DNA of 15,409 nucleotides from Flavobacteriaceae bacterium. Lineage in GTDB: Bacteria; Bacteroidota; Bacteroidia; Flavobacteriales; Flavobacteriaceae. Location: the NCBI GenBank assembly GCA_002687665.1, contig NZAX01000061.1:14342-29750 (forward strand), written 5' to 3'. The notes beneath the pieces are model-generated. The model was given only the letters and a program-made list of their open reading frames with translations. It did not search any database and was not told the DNA's origin. Below, piece by piece: positions 10,705 through 15,409 of the stretch. Made by a program: the position numbers and the translations under genes. Position 1 is the stretch's first letter; every line of letters starts with the position of its first letter.

Positions 10705-11108
10705 GAGTAACCGTTTCTAGAAAAGCACACTTTAACGCTGCCCATCGGCTTTATGTCAAATCCTGGGATGATTCAAAAAATGAAAAAGTTTTTGGAAAGT
10801 GCTCCAATCCTCATTTCCATGGACACAACTATGAGTTGATTGTCAATGTTACTGGAACTATAGACCCTTTGACGGGTTATGTTATGGATATGAAAGTCCT
10901 TAAGGATATGATTAAAGTGGAGGTTGAAGATGCCTTTGATCACAAAAATCTTAATGAACAGGTTCCTGAATTTGCAGACTTGATTCCCTCTGCCGAAAAC
11001 ATTGCAGTAGTTATATATAATAAAATTTTTCCACATTTGGATGAAGACAAAACCTTGGAAATAGTTCTCTACGAAACCCCCCGTAATTTTGTAAAATACA
11101 GTGGTTAA
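10701..11108 (+). CDS. queD: 6-carboxy/6-pyruvoyl-tetrahydropterin synthase (QueD/PTPS family)
   Basis: Zinc enzyme acting on 7,8-dihydroneopterin triphosphate. QueD members make 6-carboxytetrahydropterin for queuosine; PTPS members make 6-pyruvoyl-tetrahydropterin for biopterin. The protein is 135 residues. Zinc ligands are H15, H40 and H42 (HGHNY). The catalytic residues C34, D80 and H81 and the pterin-anchoring E125 sit at a constant offset of eight from rat PTPS C42, D88, H89 and E133. The blocks FGKCSNP, IDPLTGYVM, DHKNLN and PEFAD resemble animal PTPS more than the 120-residue E. coli QueD. Queuosine is the default role in bacteria, but the product is not settled by sequence. I chose the ATG at 10701, which overlaps the idi stop as ATGA and begins the family domain at once. 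An in-frame TTG ten codons upstream would add unsupported residues. The next gene follows after 21 bp. Confidence 0.92.
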   Translation: MRVTVSRKAHFNAAHRLYVKSWDDSKNEKVFGKCSNPHFHGHNYELIVNVTGTIDPLTGYVMDMKVLKDMIKVEVEDAFDHKNLNEQVPEFADLIPSAENIAVVIYNKIFPHLDEDKTLEIVLYETPRNFVKYSG

Positions 11109-11129
11109 ACAATCCTTAATACAATCGTT

Positions 11130-11399
11130 ATGTCAAGTATCAGATTATTCAAAAAAGAAATCAACAACATTATAGGGAGTTATATTGAAGAGGTTTATGA
11201 TTGGGAATTGAACCACCCGGATGCAGACCTCAAATCAACTGAGCAATTGATCGATAAATCCATTGCTTTATTTGACGATTTGATTGAGAAAATTTATCAG
11301 GCCAAAAGACAGGGAGGAAAAGAAGGATTTAAGCCCTTGAAAGAGCATTTGAGTACTTCTATCGATGCCCTGCAAAAGGAGTTGACCAAGTTGGGATAG
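11130..11399 (+). CDS. Conserved small helical protein of unknown function
   Basis: An 89-residue protein I cannot name. It is predicted to be almost entirely alpha-helical, soluble and highly charged, with no signal peptide, membrane segment or cysteine. The pattern begins RLFKKEINNIIGSYIEEVYD, has a central helix with spaced leucines and isoleucines (about 41-59), a short glycine-containing break (KRQGGKEGF, about 59-67) and a last helix ending in ELTKLG. It resembles short hypothetical proteins I recall from other Bacteroidota that also start near S-I-R-L-[LF]-K-K, so it is probably a real conserved gene. It lies 21 bp after queD on the same strand and is likely the last gene of the idi unit. 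Its stop directly abuts the stop of the opposing lipoprotein gene. No function is proposed. Confidence 0.8.
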   Translation: MSSIRLFKKEINNIIGSYIEEVYDWELNHPDADLKSTEQLIDKSIALFDDLIEKIYQAKRQGGKEGFKPLKEHLSTSIDALQKELTKLG

Positions 11400-12137
11400 T
11401 TACTCCACCGCTTCATCTACTTTTCTCGATTCAATAAATTTAAGAAATTTTTTACCGTATTTCGAGGCTTTGACCTTATCTGTCAATTTAGAGGCAATCG
11501 TATCTAAAAAAATAATATTGGCATCAGAAACCTCGGTTAATGCTATAAAAGGGGCAATAACATTATCCCCATGCGTACTTGCAAAATTAAGGGCGTACAA
11601 ATATCTTCTTTTTAATAGATTGTCCATGGCCCCTTGAATCGAATCCAATACTTTGGCATTATTTTTCTCTTTGGCCTCTGTAAAATAAGCTTCAAGATAA
11701 TCTAAGTTTTTCCGATTGAATTGCCGAGACAGCTTTCGGTATTCTTGTAATAATTCCTGATTTTTAGAGCCCGTAACTTTAGCACTACTTTCAAAGGTTT
11801 TCAGAAGTGTATTAATGGTAATTTCCCCTTTTTCTGCAAAAAATAATATTCTGTCATTGAGACTGTCACCATCCTCCTTATTTAAATAGAGGTAATAGAT
11901 CTCAGGACTTTCAATTTCAGTTTTGAATTTGAAGTCGGGGTTACCATTAACTTCCACTGAGTCTACATTGACCATGAGGGAATCTTGAATTTTTTGTAAA
12001 TAGAGGGTTCCTTTTCTCAAACCATTTATAGTTCCGCTCAGGATCATTGTATTTTCTTCAGGTTTGGGGGCTTCATCACAACTAATTATTATAAGTAGGC
12101 ATAAAAAAACAGGAGTGAATAGAATTCTACTAAACAT
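11400..12137 (-). CDS. DUF4369 domain lipoprotein without a thioredoxin domain
   Basis: A 245-residue predicted lipoprotein. Residues 1-19 are a signal peptide with a hydrophobic core, ending in a lipobox (IIISC) whose lipidated cysteine would be C20. Residues about 30-120 look like DUF4369 (LSGTINGLRKGTLYLQK and the DSVEVNG..FKFKTEI strand pattern), a domain usually found at the front of Bacteroidota TlpA-like thiol-disulfide oxidoreductases. The helical stretch after it (about 120-235, with LNFASTHGDNVIAPFIAL and SKYGKKFLKFIE) resembles the linker that precedes the thioredoxin fold in those proteins. Here the protein stops at that point: there is no CxxC and no cysteine after C20. It therefore cannot be a thioredoxin-type enzyme, and its function is unknown. 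It probably sits in the envelope. The acidic residues after C20 (CDEAPKPEE) could act as a surface-export signal, but this is speculative. Confidence 0.85.
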   Translation of the reverse strand: MFSRILFTPVFLCLLIIISCDEAPKPEENTMILSGTINGLRKGTLYLQKIQDSLMVNVDSVEVNGNPDFKFKTEIESPEIYYLYLNKEDGDSLNDRILFFAEKGEITINTLLKTFESSAKVTGSKNQELLQEYRKLSRQFNRKNLDYLEAYFTEAKEKNNAKVLDSIQGAMDNLLKRRYLYALNFASTHGDNVIAPFIALTEVSDANIIFLDTIASKLTDKVKASKYGKKFLKFIESRKVDEAVE

Positions 12138-12454
12138 AATAGTAAAAATATATTTACAAATGTAGTCGAATTTGTCTTTTTAGAAAAATAGATATTTTGT
12201 TGACTAAACCTTTTTGATTTCTTTTTTTTAGAGGGAAGTAAATTAGATTTTGATGTGAAACTTTTGTTAGAATTTTTATGTCTTATACAATCAAAGGCTT
12301 AATAGATTTATTTATGTTTGCCCCATTAGATCTGATAAGAGTAGACTGCCAAGTTCCAACTTTAATTTAAATTATTAAAAATGGTTTTTGCCAATAGTCA
12401 AAATTTAATTAAGATAGGTGGGGATTTGTTTGGCTGACCAGTTTAATTTAATCT
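12138..12454. other. Intergenic gap with no recognisable gene
   Basis: 317 bp between two minus-strand genes. It is strongly AT-rich at both ends and holds the candidate -7 element for the lipoprotein gene. I see no tRNA, no convincing terminator hairpin for alkB, and only very short reading frames (for example 18 codons from the ATG at 12312 and 18 from the ATG at 12380). The middle, about 12315-12365, is less AT-rich than its flanks and is open for about 26 codons on the minus strand between two stops, with no start codon of note. It could be a decayed gene end or a small RNA, but nothing supports either. Confidence 0.5.
12157..12164 (-). promoter_or_regulatory. Candidate -7 element for the DUF4369 lipoprotein gene
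   Basis: On the minus strand this reads TACATTTG, an exact fit to the Bacteroidota -7 consensus TAnnTTTG. It lies 19 bp before the ATG at 12137, giving a short plausible leader. No good -33 TTG element is seen at the usual spacing. Confidence 0.4.
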
Positions 12455-13066
12455 TTAAATGATTTTTCGGAAGGTAAGATTGATCCTTGGCTCCGATTGT
12501 CTTTTGGTTTTAGGAACCTGATGCAGCCAATGTTTTTGCATTTCACCCTCCATTAATAATAAACTTCCGTGATGGAGTTCCATTTTGTAACGTTGCTCTT
12601 CAATCTTTCGATGTTTGAAATGAAAAAAACGAGCAGCACCAAAACTGAAGGAGGCGATCTTTGGATACTTTCCAAGTTCCTTTTCATTGTCAGCATGCCA
12701 ACCGTTACTGTCGGAACCGTTTCGGTATAAGTTGAGTAAAACACAGTTAAAATCATGATGACATACAGTCTGGATTAGGTTTAAAAGTTCAAAAAGTGCT
12801 TTCGTCATAGGGTTTGGTTGGAGGGTTAAACCCGAATAGGTATAGCTGCTAAGGGAGTCACTGTGTAGTGATGTCAGACGGGGTTGGGCATATACTTTAC
12901 CAAAAACTTTAACATCTTCTTGTTGCCATGGAATGGTTTCTAAGAAGTTTTTGTAATAGTAATTTGCACGATCAACCGATAAAAATGTTTGATAATAGCG
13001 CAATTTAGCACCCGGGAGTTCGGGTTTCCAGTCGGGAGTTAATTGAGAGATTTTAGACACTCTCAA
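12455..13066 (-). CDS. alkB: AlkB-like 2-oxoglutarate/Fe(II) dioxygenase (ALKBH2/3 type)
   Basis: Non-haem iron dioxygenase that would remove methyl groups oxidatively from alkylated bases (1-methyladenine and 3-methylcytosine type lesions) in DNA or RNA. Iron ligands are H124 and D126 (WHADNE) and H182. The 2-oxoglutarate arginine is R194, with R200 completing the R-x5-R tail (EPRINLTFR). N112 and Y114 in LLNLYRNGSDSNGWH and the PRLTSLHSD loop (62-70) match ALKBH2/ALKBH3-like bacterial proteins more than E. coli AlkB. The start is uncertain: there is no in-frame ATG before residue 87. I give the TTG at 13066; a GTG at 13060 is an alternative. The TTG lies inside a TATTTTTG promoter-like sequence. 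An ATG at 13085 is one base out of frame across a run of six A's, so a frameshift or sequencing error is possible. The catalytic domain is intact. It lies downstream of htpG but beyond the htpG terminator, so it is probably transcribed separately. Confidence 0.88.
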   Translation of the reverse strand: MRVSKISQLTPDWKPELPGAKLRYYQTFLSVDRANYYYKNFLETIPWQQEDVKVFGKVYAQPRLTSLHSDSLSSYTYSGLTLQPNPMTKALFELLNLIQTVCHHDFNCVLLNLYRNGSDSNGWHADNEKELGKYPKIASFSFGAARFFHFKHRKIEEQRYKMELHHGSLLLMEGEMQKHWLHQVPKTKRQSEPRINLTFRKII

Positions 13067-13122
13067 AAATAAATTTTTTATTCATTTTGGATATATTAAT
13101 ATGAATAAACTTTAAATGATGC

Positions 13123-13150
13123 AGAGTTAAAATATATTTCTTTTAACTCT
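13123..13150. repeat. AT-rich perfect inverted repeat upstream of alkB
   Basis: Arms AGAGTTAAAA and TTTTAACTCT are perfectly complementary over 10 bp around an 8-bp spacer. It lies about 57-84 bp before the alkB start and about 120 bp after the htpG terminator hairpin. It could be a protein-binding site, a weak hairpin or a leftover repeat. Neither side has a clean T-run, so I do not call it a terminator. Confidence 0.55.
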
Positions 13151-13260
13151 AATTTTATTAAGTTTTGTTTATTGGTATTATATGGTAGTAGTGTGATAAA
13201 ATAATAGAAGAAATCAATACATTTTTTTAGTTTACTGAGGGTGAATTTTTTTAGGATGTT

Positions 13261-13300
13261 TTAAAAATAAAAACTCCCTTGTATCTTTCGATACAAGGGA
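13261..13300 (-). terminator. Rho-independent terminator of htpG
   Basis: On the minus strand, 23 bp after the htpG stop, an 11-bp perfect stem (TCCCTTGTATC with GATACAAGGGA, 13275-13300) closes a GAAA tetraloop. It is followed by G and then TTTTTATTTTT. The GNRA loop closed by a C-G pair and the T-rich tail make this a strong intrinsic terminator for htpG. Confidence 0.9.
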
Positions 13301-13323
13301 TTAGAACAGAAAAAACTTTCAAA

Positions 13324-15201
13324 CTATTTGATCAGTTCTACTGAACGTTTGATAAAAGCAGTTAGCGCCTCTCCTTTCAACAAGTTTTGGGAAAGTCGGG
13401 CCAAATCGAGCGATTGTTGTATAAGACGTTCTCGTTTTTTGGCGGTTTTGGTTTGCAGGATCTGTTCTACCAACTCGTGATTGGTATTGACCAAGAGAGT
13501 ATACATTTCGGGGAAAGCACCCATCATCCCACCACCGGTATTTTGCATCTCCTTCATCCGACGCATGAATTCAGGTTGGGTCAATACAAAGGGTAGTCCC
13601 TTGCTATCCATTGCTTCGAGTTGAACGGTATATTTTTTTTCGGGAATAACTGCCTCAATTAAAGGTTTTAGGCTTTCTTTTTCTTCATCTGACATTTTGG
13701 AAACTGTCGCTTCTTCTTTTTTAATAAGGTTTTCTATAGCATCTCCGTCTACTCGAGCAAATCCAATATTTTCCTTTTCACCTTCAAGTTTTTGGATAAG
13801 GTGAGCGATTATGGGTGAATCTAGTAATAGTACTTTATACCCTTTTTCCTTTGCAGTTTCGATATATTGGTGCTGTTCTTCCACATTGGAAGCATAAAGG
13901 AACATCAGTTTCCCATCTTTATCAGTCTGATTGTCTTTTACTGCGGTCTCTAGTTCATTATAAGTCAAGTACTCTCCATCTGTGGTGGGGTATAACATAA
14001 ATTGTCCTGCTTTTTCGTAAAATTTATCTTCGGTCAGCATACCGTACTCAATCACTACTTTTATATCATTCCATTTTTCTTCAAATCCTTTACGGTCTTT
14101 TTTAAATAGGGAATTAAGTTTATCGGCCACCTTTCTGGTGATGTAATTACTGATTTTCTTTACTGCACCATCAGCTTGTAAATAACTGCGAGAAACATTG
14201 AGTGGGATGTCTGGAGAATCAATTACACCTCTTAAGAGTGTTAAAAATTCGGGAACAATTCCTTCTACATTGTCTGTAACAAAAACCTGGTTTTGGTAGA
14301 GCTGAATTTTGTCTTTTTGCAGGTTAAGGTCGTTTTGAATTTTGGGAAAGTAGAGAATACCAGTAAGGTTAAATGGGTAGTCTACGTTGAGGTGTATGTT
14401 GAATAGGGGATCTTCAAATTGCATGGGGTACAATTCTCGGTAAAAGGATTTGTAGTTTTCTTCTTTAAGGTCAGCCGGAGGTTTGGTCCATGCAGGGCTA
14501 GTGTTGTTAATGATATTATCTACTGTTTTGGTTTCAGGTTTAGCATCTTCCTTAGCATCATCAGGCAAAGGCAAAGTTTCCTCCTTGGTTCCAAACTTGA
14601 TTGGATAGGGCATAAATTTATTGTACTTATTAAGTAATTCACGGATTCGTGCTTCCTCCAAAAATTCTTTGGAATCCTTTGCAATGTGGAGAATGATCTC
14701 AGTACCTCGGTCCTTTTTTCCTGACTTTTCAATTGAATATTCTGGTGAACCGTCACAAGTCCAATGGGCAGCTGGGGCATTTTGATGCGATTTGGTAATG
14801 ATCTCAACTTTTTCGGCTACCATAAAAGCAGAATAGAAACCAAGACCAAAGTGTCCAATTATTCCAGAGTCTTTAGCATTGTCTTTATATTTTTCCAAAA
14901 ATTCTTCAGCACCAGAAAAGGCAACTTCATTTATGTATTTATTAACCTCCTCTTTGGTCATACCAACTCCTTGGTCGATGATGTGGATTTTTTTTGATTT
15001 TTTATCAACTTTAACCTCGATTAGGGGATCACCAATTTCACCCTTGACTTCACCAATACTGCTAAGGTGTACTAGTTTACTAGTTGCATCGGTTGCATTT
15101 GATATTAGCTCTCTGAGAAAAATCTCATGGTCGCTATAAAGAAACTTTTTGATTAGGGGGAAAATATTTTCTACCGCAACATTTATTTTACCATTTGCCA
15201 T
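13324..15201 (-). CDS. htpG: Molecular chaperone HtpG (bacterial Hsp90)
   Basis: Homodimeric ATP-dependent cytosolic chaperone of the Hsp90 family. The protein is 625 residues (E. coli 624). The N-terminal GHKL ATPase domain shows FLRELISNATDA with catalytic E31 and magnesium-binding N35, then IIDQGVGMT with D76, and the lid motif GHFGLGFY from G116. A short polar linker lies near 208-245 (DDAKEDAKPETK). The middle domain follows (PMQFEDPLFNIHLNVDYPF), with the ATP-contacting arginine R338 in PLNVSRSYLQAD, matching E. coli R336. The C-terminal dimerisation domain ends in FIKRSVELIK and has no MEEVD tail, as expected for a bacterial member. The ATG at 15201 starts the family N-terminus directly. 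A strong terminator follows. The 134-bp gap upstream is shared with a divergent gene. I see no clean TAnnTTTG element for htpG. Confidence 0.98.
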   Translation of the reverse strand: MANGKINVAVENIFPLIKKFLYSDHEIFLRELISNATDATSKLVHLSSIGEVKGEIGDPLIEVKVDKKSKKIHIIDQGVGMTKEEVNKYINEVAFSGAEEFLEKYKDNAKDSGIIGHFGLGFYSAFMVAEKVEIITKSHQNAPAAHWTCDGSPEYSIEKSGKKDRGTEIILHIAKDSKEFLEEARIRELLNKYNKFMPYPIKFGTKEETLPLPDDAKEDAKPETKTVDNIINNTSPAWTKPPADLKEENYKSFYRELYPMQFEDPLFNIHLNVDYPFNLTGILYFPKIQNDLNLQKDKIQLYQNQVFVTDNVEGIVPEFLTLLRGVIDSPDIPLNVSRSYLQADGAVKKISNYITRKVADKLNSLFKKDRKGFEEKWNDIKVVIEYGMLTEDKFYEKAGQFMLYPTTDGEYLTYNELETAVKDNQTDKDGKLMFLYASNVEEQHQYIETAKEKGYKVLLLDSPIIAHLIQKLEGEKENIGFARVDGDAIENLIKKEEATVSKMSDEEKESLKPLIEAVIPEKKYTVQLEAMDSKGLPFVLTQPEFMRRMKEMQNTGGGMMGAFPEMYTLLVNTNHELVEQILQTKTAKKRERLIQQSLDLARLSQNLLKGEALTAFIKRSVELIK

Positions 15202-15257
15202 TTTAATGTATTTTATATGTAGCTACCTATTCAAATCAAGTACCAAAAAATTAAAAA

Positions 15258-15270
15258 TGACACATTGACA
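15258..15270. repeat. Short direct repeat TGACA in the htpG upstream gap
   Basis: Two copies of TGACA lie eight bases apart, start to start (15258-15262 and 15266-15270), about 57-69 bp before the htpG ATG and about 66-78 bp before the divergent gene. The position would suit a regulator site, but five-base repeats are common by chance. Confidence 0.25.
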
Positions 15271-15313
15271 TAATATTTTGTTTAAGTTTTTTTTAAAATA
15301 AATAAACATTTTC

Positions 15314-15321
15314 TAAATTTG
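15314..15321 (+). promoter_or_regulatory. Candidate -7 element for the gene at the right edge
   Basis: TAAATTTG fits the Bacteroidota -7 consensus TAnnTTTG exactly and lies 14 bp before the ATG at 15336. No TTG -33 element is present at 17-23 bp upstream; the nearest TTTTG ends at 15280, 33 bp away. Confidence 0.4.
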
Positions 15322-15335
15322 ACCAAATAATTGAG

Positions 15336-15409
15336 ATGAGCAAAAAAGAAGAGAAAGAAAAGTTAGGTATTGTAGTATCGTTTATGACTAATACCCTTGA
15401 GAACGATAA
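15336..15409 (+). CDS. Partial unidentified gene, 5' end only
   Basis: An open frame from ATG runs off the right edge after 24 complete codons. The visible protein begins with a lysine/glutamate-rich stretch (MSKKEEKEKLGIVVSF) and continues with no signal peptide in view. Support comes from the exact -7 element 14 bp upstream and the divergent arrangement with htpG. Too little is visible to name it. It is truncated only by the window edge. Confidence 0.5.
   Translation, partial: MSKKEEKEKLGIVVSFMTNTLEND

Noticed and set aside
12362..12380. TTTAAT/ATTAAA palindrome downstream of alkB as a terminator
   Set aside because: The stem is six A-T pairs only, too weak for a terminator and expected by chance in this AT-rich gap.
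15266..15321. TTGACA at 15265-15270 as a sigma70-type -35 element
   Set aside because: No matching -10 at 16-18 bp, and Bacteroidota primary sigma factors do not use the TTGACA/TATAAT pair.

Overview
This window is chromosomal core sequence from a member of the Bacteroidota, most likely a flavobacterium. The evidence is the AT-rich composition, an RpoB/RpoC pair with flavobacterial length and sequence style, starts without Shine-Dalgarno sequences, TAnnTTTG promoter -7 elements (the Bacteroidota sigma-ABfr type), a DUF4369 lipoprotein, and a DUF3467 gene attached to rpoC. There is no sign of mobile elements, CRISPR arrays, rRNA or tRNA genes, or phage genes.

Layout. (1) 8-8461, plus strand: rpoB, rpoC and a small DUF3467 gene, tightly spaced and presumably the end of the ribosomal protein/RNA polymerase operon; its promoter lies outside the window. 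(2) 8493-10082, minus strand: prfC, encoding peptide-chain release factor 3, convergent with the rpo operon. (3) 10174-11399, plus strand: a three-gene unit of idi (isopentenyl diphosphate isomerase), a 6-pyruvoyl/6-carboxy-tetrahydropterin synthase (queD/ptpS) joined to idi by an ATGA overlap, and an 89-residue helical protein of unknown function. It is divergent from prfC across a 91-bp gap. (4) 11400-12137, minus strand: a DUF4369 lipoprotein without a thioredoxin domain. Its stop codon directly abuts the stop of the preceding plus-strand gene. (5) 12138-12454: AT-rich gap with no recognisable gene. (6) 12455-13066, minus strand: an ALKBH2/3-like AlkB dioxygenase for repair of alkylated nucleic acid, with a non-ATG start. 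(7) 13067-13323: a gap with an AT-rich inverted repeat and the htpG terminator. (8) 13324-15201, minus strand: htpG (bacterial Hsp90). (9) 15336 to the edge: the first 24 codons of an unidentified plus-strand gene, divergent from htpG.

The genes serve transcription (rpoB, rpoC, perhaps DUF3467), translation termination (prfC), isoprenoid and pterin/queuosine metabolism (idi, queD), DNA/RNA repair (alkB) and protein folding (htpG). I do not see a convincing new multi-gene system. The points most worth a second look are the DUF3467 protein coupled to the polymerase genes, the uncertain alkB start next to an out-of-frame ATG and a homopolymer, the PTPS-like character of the 'QueD' protein, the reduced DUF4369 lipoprotein, and the inverted repeat upstream of alkB. 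Three start codons were chosen by family comparison: prfC and queD each have an in-frame upstream TTG that I rejected in favour of ATG.
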